Source: CAYOWK01 sp964407665 (GTDB taxonomy: Bacteria; Pseudomonadota; Alphaproteobacteria; Caulobacterales; Hyphomonadaceae). From it: DNA of 64,000 nucleotides. The DNA is taken from positions 62,001 to 126,000 of the forward strand of contig CAYOWK010000004.1 in the NCBI GenBank assembly GCA_964407665.1, in the 5' to 3' direction. Shown here one piece after another: positions 54,736 through 63,254 of this stretch. Both the position numbers and the translations under genes were made by a program. Each line of letters starts with the position of its first letter. Position 1 is the first letter of the stretch. Below the pieces are notes generated by a model. That model did no database searches, was not told the origin of the DNA, and was given only the letters and a program-made list of their open reading frames with translations.

Positions 54736-55851
54736 TTGTCGCGCTGGCTGGTCATAGTCGGAGGAGCGGTCGCCTTTGTGGCGATCCTGTTCGGTATCCG
54801 CGCCACCATGGTGGGGCGGGACACGATTGCGACCGTGCGCGCCGAGACGGTGCCGACGCTGGACAAGCCGGTCTCGCAGGCGCTGACGGGCAAGGACGGC
54901 ATGCCGGTCGTGGTGCTGCGCTCGGTCGCCGAGGTGCGGCCGCTCTATGTGTCGCTCAGCGGACGGACCGAGGCGGTGCGGACCGTCACCGTGAAGTCCG
55001 AGGCGGCCGGGACCGTGCAGACTGTCGAGGCGACGGTCGGGCGGATTGTGGCCAAGGGCGACCTGCTGTGCGGGCTCGACATGGTGGGCGCCGGCGCGAA
55101 GGTGCGCGAGGCCGAGGCCGAGGCGCGCGCGCAGGAGCTGAAATTCAACGCGGCGAAGGAGCTGGTCGAGAAGGGCTGGGCGGCGCCGGCGCGGCTGCAG
55201 AGCGCGCGGGCAGGGCTCGATGCAGCGCAGGCAGCGCTGCAGGTGGCGCGCAACGAATTGTCGAAGACGCAGATCCGGGCGCCCTTCCGGGGCGTGCTGG
55301 AGCGGCGGATCGCGGATGTCGGCGAATTCCTGGGCCCCGGCGATCCGTGCGGCGTGGTGGTGCAGCTCGATCCGATCCTGGTGGTAGCCGAGGCGACCGA
55401 GCAGAATGCAGGGCGGATCCGCGTGGATGCTCCCGCGCGGCTGCGGCTGTCGGACGGCGCCGAGACCCGCGGCCATGTCCGCTATATCGCCAAGACGGCC
55501 GATCCGACGACGCGCGCCTGGCGGGTCGAGGTGGAGCTGGCGAACGAGGATGGCGCGATCCCGGTGGGGCGCGTGGCCGAGGTTCGCATCCAGACTGGAC
55601 AGGGAGATGCGCACCGGGTGAAGCCGGAGCTGCTGACGCTTGACGAGTCCGGGCGGATCGGACTGCGCTATCTCGATGTGGGCGGCGTGGTGAGTTTCAT
55701 TCCGGCGGATGTGGTGGATGAATCGCCCGATGGCGTGTGGATCGCCGGGCTGCCGCGGGAGGCGCTGATCGTGGCCGAGGGGCAGGACGGTGTGAAGCCG
55801 GGCATCCGCGCAACGCCCGTGTTCAGCGAGAACGTTCCAAAGGGCCCCTGA
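54736..55851 (+). CDS. HlyD/AcrA-type efflux periplasmic adaptor
   Basis: The 371-residue protein has an N-terminal membrane anchor (WLVIVGGAVAFVAILFGI), a lipoyl-like first half (VTVKSEAAGTVQTVEATVGRIVAKGDLLCGL), an alpha-hairpin (AKVREAEAEARAQELKFNAAKELVEKG; AGLDAAQAALQVARNELSKTQI), lipoyl second half (RAPFRGVLERRIADVGEFLGPG) and a beta-barrel domain (DPILVVAEATEQ). It belongs to the RND-type membrane fusion proteins. The start is TTG with AAGGAGG upstream. No RND pump follows; the next gene is on the other strand, so it is an orphan here. Confidence 0.9.
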   Translation: MSRWLVIVGGAVAFVAILFGIRATMVGRDTIATVRAETVPTLDKPVSQALTGKDGMPVVVLRSVAEVRPLYVSLSGRTEAVRTVTVKSEAAGTVQTVEATVGRIVAKGDLLCGLDMVGAGAKVREAEAEARAQELKFNAAKELVEKGWAAPARLQSARAGLDAAQAALQVARNELSKTQIRAPFRGVLERRIADVGEFLGPGDPCGVVVQLDPILVVAEATEQNAGRIRVDAPARLRLSDGAETRGHVRYIAKTADPTTRAWRVEVELANEDGAIPVGRVAEVRIQTGQGDAHRVKPELLTLDESGRIGLRYLDVGGVVSFIPADVVDESPDGVWIAGLPREALIVAEGQDGVKPGIRATPVFSENVPKGP

Positions 55852-55922
55852 ACCCGATGTAGAACCGATCGCATTCAGGATCCGTCATCCTGCATGCGTG
55901 AACCGGCTAGATTTCAAGGGCT

Positions 55923-57473
55923 CTAGTCTTCCCGCTGGCCTTCAAAGCGCGCTTCATATTCGACCGTGCGGGGCAGCGGCGTGTAGCCGGAGGCCAGATA
56001 GAGCTTCATCCGGCGTTCCTTGTACGGGCCGAGCGCCACAACGAAATCTCCCAGCGGTTCGATGGACTGGAAGTCGGCGCGGATGCGGGGCCGGAAATTG
56101 GGGCGCATGCTGACGATCAGGACCTTTGCGTCCTCGCCCGGCTGCATGGTTCCGGCCTGTTCGGCGAAGTTGTGCGCGCCCTCCAGGAGGCGCCAGGAGC
56201 GAAGCGGCGGCGTGGCGAGGTCGTGGCTGTAATAATCCAGCCCGTGCCAGACTTCGCGCTCGTCGGTCATGACCGCTGTGGCGCCCTGTTCGCGGGCGAT
56301 GTCGGCCAGCCTGACTGCGGTTTCATCCCATCCCCGGACCCGCTTGAAGGCGTTGGCGAGGCCTACAGAATCCCAGACGGGCGGCGGCAGGACGGCGATG
56401 CCGAGGAAGATGGCCCCGACACAGGCGTTGAGCGCGGCTCCGCCCCGGATCCATGCGCCCCAGCGTGCGCGCGTCACCCAGGACGCCAGCAGGACGGCGG
56501 CTGCAGGGTAGGCCGAGGCCGCCCAGTTGCCATGGGCGCGGGCGATAACCGCCTGAACGGCGATGATGCCGAGCGGCAGTGCCACAAACACCAGCAGCCA
56601 GAGCTGGCGCGCGCGCGTCTCCTTGTCAGCCTTGTGGATCAGCAACGCGGCGGCGGCCATCAGCGCGACGAAGGTGACGGGGCCGAACACGCCCATCTGG
56701 TCGGTGATGTATTTGGGCAGATGGTCGAAGTTGAGGGAGGCTTTCTCCCAGTCCGTGTTGTCGGCTGTGTGGCTGACAGTCGCGAAATCGTTGGCGGCGT
56801 TCCAGATCATGTTGGGCGCGAGCACGGCCGCGAGGCCCGCCAGCGCCGCCAGCCCGGAGACCGACAGGAGGGCGCGGCGCATCGGGGGATCGATGAGCGC
56901 CACCAGAACGGCCCCACCCAGCAGATATAGGCCAGCATATTTGGCGAGGGTGGCAAGACCGAGCAGGACGCCGAAAAGGAGGCCGTTGACGAGGTTTGGG
57001 GTCTCCCGCATGCGCCAGAGGAAATAGAGACCGCCCGACCAGAGGGGCAGAAGCAGCGCGTCCGTCGACATGATGGTCGAGGATAGCCAGACACCCGGCA
57101 TGACGGCGTAGAGAATGGCCGACCAGACGCCCACGGGATGCGAGAACATCCGCCGCCCGAGCAGGAACAGGGCCCAGGCCCCAAGGCCATGCGCGATCGG
57201 GGCGGCGAGCCGTATCGCCCACTCGCCATTGCCAAAGAGGCCGGTGGTCAGGGCGATTGTCCAGGCAATCAGGGGCGGCTTGGAATAATAGCCCCAGTCC
57301 AGTTCGCGCGACCAGCGCCAGTACTGCGCCTCGTCAGGCCCCAGCTCCACGGCGGTCGTGATGATCGCGACGATCCGGACAGCGACCAGAACGGCGATGC
57401 CGATCGCCAGATTGCGCGCGGTGAGCGCATCCAGCCGAGCCGCCGGGTTCGTACCGCCTGCCATCGTGTCCAA
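55923..57473 (-). CDS. GT39-family (ArnT/PMT-like) glycosyltransferase
   Basis: The 516-residue integral membrane enzyme has about a dozen hydrophobic segments and the catalytic loop TTAVELGPDEAQYWRWSRELDWGYYSKPPLIAW, typical of GT39/ArnT-like transferases that use polyprenyl-phosphate sugars. The C-terminal third is soluble and periplasmic (VMTDEREVWHGLDYYSHDL to the end). The acceptor (lipid A, protein or glycan) is not evident from neighbours. It could act in envelope decoration. Confidence 0.87.
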   Translation of the reverse strand: MDTMAGGTNPAARLDALTARNLAIGIAVLVAVRIVAIITTAVELGPDEAQYWRWSRELDWGYYSKPPLIAWTIALTTGLFGNGEWAIRLAAPIAHGLGAWALFLLGRRMFSHPVGVWSAILYAVMPGVWLSSTIMSTDALLLPLWSGGLYFLWRMRETPNLVNGLLFGVLLGLATLAKYAGLYLLGGAVLVALIDPPMRRALLSVSGLAALAGLAAVLAPNMIWNAANDFATVSHTADNTDWEKASLNFDHLPKYITDQMGVFGPVTFVALMAAAALLIHKADKETRARQLWLLVFVALPLGIIAVQAVIARAHGNWAASAYPAAAVLLASWVTRARWGAWIRGGAALNACVGAIFLGIAVLPPPVWDSVGLANAFKRVRGWDETAVRLADIAREQGATAVMTDEREVWHGLDYYSHDLATPPLRSWRLLEGAHNFAEQAGTMQPGEDAKVLIVSMRPNFRPRIRADFQSIEPLGDFVVALGPYKERRMKLYLASGYTPLPRTVEYEARFEGQRED

Positions 57474-57548
57474 CCCTTCGGAGGCGAGTCGCTTCAGTTT
57501 GGTCCCCTATAAAGGGTTAGCTCCCTCTTGGGCGACCGGCAAATGAAG

Positions 57549-57575
57549 AGGGCGGACCGCATGGCGGCCCGCCCT
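57549..57575 (-). terminator. Intrinsic terminator of the TonB receptor gene
   Basis: On the minus strand AGGGCGGGCCGC and GCGGTCCGCCCT form a 12-bp stem (one G-T wobble) with loop CAT, followed by CTTCATTTG. It lies 30 bp after the receptor stop at 57606. Confidence 0.8.
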
Positions 57576-57605
57576 CCCAGACTGCACTTGATTTGCTCAG
57601 AAAGA

Positions 57606-60224
57606 CTAGAAGCCAACCCGCAGCGAAACCGAAGCCGTACGCGGCGCTCCGATGTTGGCGAACGGCGTGCTGGCCGCATAGACTTGGCCGACTGTAGAGT
57701 TTGTCTGGCTGCTGATCGAGCCGTAGTAGCGCTCGTCGAACACGTTGTTGACGTTGACGCGGACCGACGTGTTCTCGAAGCCGAGACCCTCGAGGCTGTA
57801 GCGGGCGTCGAAGTCGACCAGCGTGTAGGCGTCCACCGACTGGTCGTTGGTGTCGGTCACGAAGCGCTCGTCCACGTACTTGGCCTGCAGGCCGAACTGC
57901 AGATCCTGGATCGGACGGAATTCGAGGCGGGTCGAGAAGGTCCACTCGGGAGTTTCAGCGATCTTCTTGCCTTTTGTCGGCGTGAAGATGGCGACGCCGC
58001 CCGAGGTGCGACCGGTCTGGATGTCGGACTGGACTTCGCTGTCGTTCCAGGACGCCGTCAGATAGGCCGACAGCATGTCGACGGGCGACCAGCCAACCGA
58101 GGCGTCGACGCCCTGCTGCTTCACTTCACCGACGTTGCGGTCGATGTTGATGCCGAGATCCTGGTCGAAGGACGACACGATCCGGTTCTGGAACGTGGTG
58201 TTCCAGTAGGCGACCGAGCCTTGCAGGTTGCCGCCGTTGTAGCGGTAGCCGCCTTCGATGGTCTGGCTGGTTTCGGGCTCGGCAACGCTGCTCGTGAACG
58301 GCGAGATGCTCGTTGCGGTCGCGTTCCGGAAGACCGTGTAGAGGTTGTCCGTGCGCGGCAGCGAGGTCGACTCGGCGTAGCTGGCGAAGAACTGGCTGTC
58401 GCCGAGGAAGTAGCTGGCGCCGACGTTGGGGAGGATGGCGTCATACTCTACTTCCCGCTCGTAGGGCGCGATGAACTGCGTCGTGCCCCCTGCGAACGTC
58501 ACGTTCCCGTTTGCAAGCGTGGCGTTTGGCGTTTCAGTCGTGCATCGGACGTTGGTCGAGCCGTTCTGCGAGTAGCAGTACTGGTTGAGCTCGCGTTTGA
58601 AGAACGGCGCACGCAGACCGATGTTCACGGCCAGGTTGTCGTTGAGGAAGTTGCCGCGGTACTCGACGCTGAGCTGGTTGAGCAGGGCGATCGAGAAGCG
58701 GTCACGGTTCTGGAGCTTGATGCCGTCGGCGGTCAGGAGGGGGGTGCCGCTCTGACCATCCTTGCCGCCGAAGTAGTCGTCATAGATTGCCTGGTCGCCA
58801 TTGACCTGAACGAAGCCGAAGTCGCCGGTCTGGCGATGGCGGCCATAGTCCAGCGTGTAACCACCACGGATCAGGTGATCGTCGTTCAGCTCCCAGATCA
58901 GCGAGGACAGGAGGCCGTAACGGCGGGTGTTGGTGTTGGACGGGTTCATGACGCGGACGAGGTCGTTCAGATCGCCGTCGTTGTTGAGGTCAACGCCGTT
59001 AAACACGCCGTTTGCCGAGATCGCCCGCGAGCCAAGCAGCTGACGTGTCGCCGCCGGGCAGTTGGCGGCTGTGTTGCTGGTCGAGGAGCTGTTGCAGCTT
59101 TCCCACAGGGTCGTGTTCTGCGTGCCGCCGTTGGCCAGCACGTACTGGAAGGACGGGTCGATGGTCAGCGTGATGCTGTCGCCGAAGGAGAATTTCGACT
59201 GGCCACGGATGTTGCCGGTGTTCGACGGGTTGACCCGCAGGCCGTAGTAGCCGCGCGTTGCGCCGTTCTCGGTGTTTTCCGCGACGTCGATATCGCCGGC
59301 GAAGCCCGTACGGGTCGTGACGGTGTCCGGGCGGTAGGTCGGGCGGAAGTCAAGCTCCCAGCCGAGCGGGTTCGTCTGAACTTCAGGCAGGAAACCGGTC
59401 GCAAAGGTTCCGTTCGCGTTCACGCGGCCAAGGTTGGCGGAGTAGTAGTTGTTGTTGCGGTTCTGGTTCCAGTGGAAGGCAACACTGACGAAGTCCGAAC
59501 CATCGCCGATCGGCTGATAGATCTTGGCGTTGTACTGGAGCTTCTCGAGTTCGCCCTTGCCCTTGAACTTGTCGTAGTTCTGGTAGGACAGCGAAGCCCA
59601 GGCCTTGGTGCCGCCCGGATAGATTTCGCCGGTGTCCACGAAGAACATGTAGCGGTTGTAGTTGAAGTCGCCGTGCGTCAGCTGGGCAAAGCCGTGGAAC
59701 TCGTCGCTCGGCGTGCGGCTGGAGAAGTTGATCGTGCCGCCGGTCGAGGCAGCGGTCGGGCTGTCGACGTCGGTCGCGCCGGTGTTGACCTGGGCCGAGG
59801 AGATCAGCTCGTTGTCGAGCAGCTGGTTGGTGAAGGTGGCGTAGTTGCCAGTGTCGTTGAGCGGCATGCCGTCGAAGGTCAGGGCGACGCGGTTGCCGTC
59901 GAAGCCGTGCAGGCGGATGTTGCCGCCCGAGGTGCCGTAGGGGTCGTTGTTGGTGAAGTTGAGGCCCGGCGTGACGACGGCGAGGGTGTCGATGATCGTC
60001 TGACCCGGCGTCTGGGTCTCGATGAGCTCCTGCGTGATCGTCACGCGGTTCTTGGCTTCTGTCTGGGCCTGGATGCCAGCGACGTCAGCAGGGCCCGACT
60101 GGCCGGTGACGACGATGGTCTCGACAGCGGTCGACGCGGTCGACTGCGCGTGCGCGGCTCCGGCGGCGATAAAGTTGCCGACCAGTGCCGAAGTCGCCAG
60201 GAAGGCGAGCTTGTAGGATTTCAT
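57606..60224 (-). CDS. TonB-dependent outer-membrane receptor
   Basis: The 872-residue receptor has a signal peptide (LAFLATSALVGNFIAAGAAHAQ), a TonB-box-like ETIVVTG, a plug domain (RVTITQELIETQTPGQTIIDTLAVVTPGLNF; GNIRLHGFDGNRVALTFDGMPLNDTG) and a large beta-barrel ending in SVSLRVGF with terminal Phe. Start at 60224 where the signal begins; a 10-codon extension is unlikely. Its ligand is unknown. It is divergent from the agmatine genes aguA-aguB, but a link with that pathway is only positional. A terminator follows. Confidence 0.95.
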   Translation of the reverse strand: MKSYKLAFLATSALVGNFIAAGAAHAQSTASTAVETIVVTGQSGPADVAGIQAQTEAKNRVTITQELIETQTPGQTIIDTLAVVTPGLNFTNNDPYGTSGGNIRLHGFDGNRVALTFDGMPLNDTGNYATFTNQLLDNELISSAQVNTGATDVDSPTAASTGGTINFSSRTPSDEFHGFAQLTHGDFNYNRYMFFVDTGEIYPGGTKAWASLSYQNYDKFKGKGELEKLQYNAKIYQPIGDGSDFVSVAFHWNQNRNNNYYSANLGRVNANGTFATGFLPEVQTNPLGWELDFRPTYRPDTVTTRTGFAGDIDVAENTENGATRGYYGLRVNPSNTGNIRGQSKFSFGDSITLTIDPSFQYVLANGGTQNTTLWESCNSSSTSNTAANCPAATRQLLGSRAISANGVFNGVDLNNDGDLNDLVRVMNPSNTNTRRYGLLSSLIWELNDDHLIRGGYTLDYGRHRQTGDFGFVQVNGDQAIYDDYFGGKDGQSGTPLLTADGIKLQNRDRFSIALLNQLSVEYRGNFLNDNLAVNIGLRAPFFKRELNQYCYSQNGSTNVRCTTETPNATLANGNVTFAGGTTQFIAPYEREVEYDAILPNVGASYFLGDSQFFASYAESTSLPRTDNLYTVFRNATATSISPFTSSVAEPETSQTIEGGYRYNGGNLQGSVAYWNTTFQNRIVSSFDQDLGINIDRNVGEVKQQGVDASVGWSPVDMLSAYLTASWNDSEVQSDIQTGRTSGGVAIFTPTKGKKIAETPEWTFSTRLEFRPIQDLQFGLQAKYVDERFVTDTNDQSVDAYTLVDFDARYSLEGLGFENTSVRVNVNNVFDERYYGSISSQTNSTVGQVYAASTPFANIGAPRTASVSLRVGF

Positions 60225-60501
60225 CAAAGACCCCTTTTTTGGAACGGCCCACATCCCAACTGCCGTCGGCGCCGCTTATGCCGCCGCCTTAGCCCCGGTA
60301 TAAGAAGGTTTCTTGACGCCCATCCGGATTCCGTCCGGTTGCCGAAATGTGTGGCGCTGAATCCTCACGATTCTCCCGCGGATGAGGCAAAACCTTGCAC
60401 GAATCCGCCGACGCCGGTGCGACCGGCGCCGCGCGTTGTCGCAGGTTGCTGAAAATTCGAGCGCCCTTGTTCCGTCACGCGGGGATGGTAGAGCCCGTGG
60501 C

Positions 60502-61515
60502 ATGACGAATCCGATGCTGCATCCCCCCGCCGAATGGGCGCCCCACGGCGCGATCTGGACCGCCTGGCCGGCGGACGAGTCGATCTGGTACGAACCGTTC
60601 GATGAAGCCCGGCAGGAGATTGCCGCGATGGTGCGCGCGCTCGCCAGACCCAGCGCGGCCGGTCGCAAGGGCGACCGCGTGCGTGTGCTGGTGATGGGAC
60701 CGGAGGCGCGCCTTTCCGCCGAGAAAGCCATTGGCGACTGCGCCGAGCTGGTCGACGCCCTCTATGGCGACACCTGGCTGCGCGACACGGGTCCGATCTT
60801 CTATTCGGCAGACCGCTGCGCGACATTCGAGTTCAACGGCTGGGGCAAGAAGTTCGTCTACGAGCACGACGACACGGTCGCGGCGCAGATCGTCGAGATC
60901 ACCGGCGCGAAGGCGGCCCACTGGACCCGCGTACTGGAAGGCGGCGGTATCGACTGGGACGGCGAGGGGACGTGCCTCTCCACGCGGGAATGTCTGCTGA
61001 ACCCCAACCGCAACCCGTCGCTGGATCAGGCCGGCGTCGAAACGCTGCTGCGTGATGCGCTGGGCATGGCCAAGGTCATCTGGATCGGGCGCGGCCTCCT
61101 CAACGACCACACGGACGGACACGTGGACAACATTGCGCGCTTCCTCGCGCCGGGCGTTGTCGCCTGCCAGAAGCCTGCGGGGCCGGACGATCCGCATGCT
61201 GAGCGGCTCGCGGAGATCAAGGCGGCGCTGGTCGATCAGCGCGATGCACGCGGGCGGATGCTGCAGGTGGTTGAGATCCCCTCGCCGGGCCTGGTGCGTG
61301 ACGAGGCGGGTGAGATCATGCCTGCCAGCCACATGAACTTCATCATAGGCAACGCCACCGTGGTTGTGCCGACCTACGGGACTGCGAGTGCGCAGGCGGC
61401 GGTCGATGCGCTGAGGCCGTTCTTTCCGGGGCGGGACGTGGTGGGTCTGCCCGCCAACAACGTGCTGACGGGCGGCGGCTCGTTCCACTGCATCACGCAG
61501 CAGCAACCGGCCTGA
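60502..61515 (+). CDS. aguA: Agmatine deiminase AguA
   Basis: The 337-residue enzyme converts agmatine to N-carbamoylputrescine. Family signatures are PPAEWAPHGAIWTAWP near the N-terminus, YGDTWLRDTGPIF, FEFNGWGKK, LEGGGIDWDGEGT, HTDGHVDN and the catalytic Cys330 in GGGSFHCITQQ. ATG at 60502 is the family start; a 40-codon upstream extension is not. aguB follows 10 bp later, forming a complete agmatine-to-putrescine route. Confidence 0.96.
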   Translation: MTNPMLHPPAEWAPHGAIWTAWPADESIWYEPFDEARQEIAAMVRALARPSAAGRKGDRVRVLVMGPEARLSAEKAIGDCAELVDALYGDTWLRDTGPIFYSADRCATFEFNGWGKKFVYEHDDTVAAQIVEITGAKAAHWTRVLEGGGIDWDGEGTCLSTRECLLNPNRNPSLDQAGVETLLRDALGMAKVIWIGRGLLNDHTDGHVDNIARFLAPGVVACQKPAGPDDPHAERLAEIKAALVDQRDARGRMLQVVEIPSPGLVRDEAGEIMPASHMNFIIGNATVVVPTYGTASAQAAVDALRPFFPGRDVVGLPANNVLTGGGSFHCITQQQPA

Positions 61516-61525
61516 GGAGGCGAAC

Positions 61526-62386
61526 ATGGCCCGTACCGTGAAGCTTGCCGCGCTGCAGTGCGCCCTGTCCGACGACATGGACGCCAATATCGCGCGCATC
61601 TCCGCACTGGTGCGCGAGGCTGCGGGCAGGGGCGCGCAGGTGATCCTGCCGTCCGAACTGTTTCAGGGCCACTACTTCTGCAAGACGCAGGAAGAGGAGC
61701 ATTTCGCTCGGGCGCATCCGTGGAAGACGCACCCCGCCGTGACCGCGATGGCGAAGCTGGCGGGCGAACTCGGTGTCGTGATCCCAGTGTCGATCTACGA
61801 GAAGGCGGGGCCTGCCTACTACAACTCGGTTGTGATGGTGGATGCGGACGGGAGCCTGATGGGCGTCTACCGCAAGTCGCATATCCCGGACGGGCCGGGG
61901 TATCAGGAGAAGTACTATTTCCGGCCTGGCGATACCGGCTTCAAGGTGTGGGAGACGCGCTTTGGGAAGATCGGCGTCGGGATCTGCTGGGACCAGTGGT
62001 TCCCGGAGACTGCGCGCGCGATGGCTCTGATGGGCGCGGACGTGCTGCTCTATCCCACAGCCATCGGCGCCGAGCCTCAGGACTTGGGCATGGACACAGC
62101 TGCCCGCTGGCGGCGTGCGATGCTGGGGCATTCGGTGTCGAACGTGATCCCGGTCGTGGCGGCCAACCGCGTCGGCGACGAAGATGGGCAGGTCTTTTAC
62201 GGCACGTCGTTCATATCGGACGAGACGGGCGAGATCCTTGCGGACATGGACCGCACCGAGGAGGGCGTGATCGTGGCCGAGATCGATCTCGACCGCGTGG
62301 ACCGCACGCGCGCGGCGTGGGGCTTCTTCCGAGACCGGCGGACGGATATCTATTCGATCCTGACGGGTCCCCAATCCAGCGAGTGA
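61526..62386 (+). CDS. aguB: N-carbamoylputrescine amidase AguB
   Basis: The 286-residue nitrilase-superfamily enzyme converts N-carbamoylputrescine to putrescine. The Glu-Lys-Cys triad is visible: Glu44 (LPSELFQGHYFCKTQ), Lys117 (YRKSHIPDGPGYQEKYYF) and Cys154 (GICWDQWFPE). GAGGCG lies upstream of the ATG. It is coupled to aguA and 4 bp before murI. Confidence 0.96.
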   Translation: MARTVKLAALQCALSDDMDANIARISALVREAAGRGAQVILPSELFQGHYFCKTQEEEHFARAHPWKTHPAVTAMAKLAGELGVVIPVSIYEKAGPAYYNSVVMVDADGSLMGVYRKSHIPDGPGYQEKYYFRPGDTGFKVWETRFGKIGVGICWDQWFPETARAMALMGADVLLYPTAIGAEPQDLGMDTAARWRRAMLGHSVSNVIPVVAANRVGDEDGQVFYGTSFISDETGEILADMDRTEEGVIVAEIDLDRVDRTRAAWGFFRDRRTDIYSILTGPQSSE

Positions 62387-62390
62387 CTTC

Positions 62391-63182
62391 ATGACACGCG
62401 CGCTGGTGTTCGATTCCGGGGTTGGCGGGCTGACGATTGCGCAGGCGATCCGCAAGGCGGCGCCGGACTGGGTGGTCGACTATGCGGCCGACAGCGGCTT
62501 CTTTCCGTATGGCTTGAAAACCGACGAAGAACTCAAGGATCGGCTGCCGGCGCTGTGCGAGGCGCTCGTGCGCGAGGCGAAGCCGGATGTGCTGGTGATC
62601 GCGTGCAACACGGCGTCCACGCTGTCGCTGGCCGACATCCGTGCGCGGGTCAGCATTCCAGTGGTGGGCACGGTACCGGCGATCAAGCCGGCGGCGGAGA
62701 TGACGAAGACGGGCGTGATCGGCGTGCTGGCGACGCCGGGTACGGTGCGGCGGGCGTATCTCGACGATCTGGAGCGGGACTTCGCGAAGGGTGTTATCGT
62801 GGTGCGGCGCGGGACGGCGGGCCTTGTGGACGCCGCCGAGCGCTCCGTTCGTGGCATGGAAGTCGAGCCGGACGCCATCACCAATGCCGTGAGGCCGATG
62901 TTCGAGGGGCTGGACGGCGCGCGGATCGATGTGGTGGTGCTGGCGTGCACGCACTTCCCGCTGGTGCGCGAGGCGATCCAGGCGGCATGCCCGCCGGGCG
63001 TTCAGCTGATCGATACGGGCGAGGCGGTGGCCCGGCAGGCGCTGCGTGTGGCCCCGAAGACCGTCACCGCGCCGGGTGCGCAGCCGATCGCCTGGGTGAC
63101 CGGCGGCGTCGCCAACCGCACAGCCATGATCCCGGCGCTGGAACGCTTCGGCTACAGTCGCGTCGAGACGCTGGATATCTGA
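62391..63182 (+). CDS. murI: Glutamate racemase MurI
   Basis: The 263-residue enzyme makes D-glutamate for peptidoglycan. It has DSGVGGLTI, the two catalytic cysteines Cys72 (ACNTAST) and Cys186 (ACTHFPL), and GTVPAIKPA. It follows aguB by 4 bp, so it is probably in the same transcript. Confidence 0.95.
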   Translation: MTRALVFDSGVGGLTIAQAIRKAAPDWVVDYAADSGFFPYGLKTDEELKDRLPALCEALVREAKPDVLVIACNTASTLSLADIRARVSIPVVGTVPAIKPAAEMTKTGVIGVLATPGTVRRAYLDDLERDFAKGVIVVRRGTAGLVDAAERSVRGMEVEPDAITNAVRPMFEGLDGARIDVVVLACTHFPLVREAIQAACPPGVQLIDTGEAVARQALRVAPKTVTAPGAQPIAWVTGGVANRTAMIPALERFGYSRVETLDI

Positions 63183-63254
63183 GCCGGATTTTAACCGCGT
63201 GCTTTGCACGGGCAGTTCGGGCACTATGCAGTTCGGGAAGACGGGGGAGTGCGA

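Noticed and set aside
57528..60452. Very long open frame antisense to the TonB receptor (974 codons)
   Set aside because: It lies opposite a clear TonB receptor with signal peptide, plug and barrel. High GC content gives long antisense frames; the product has no recognisable motif.
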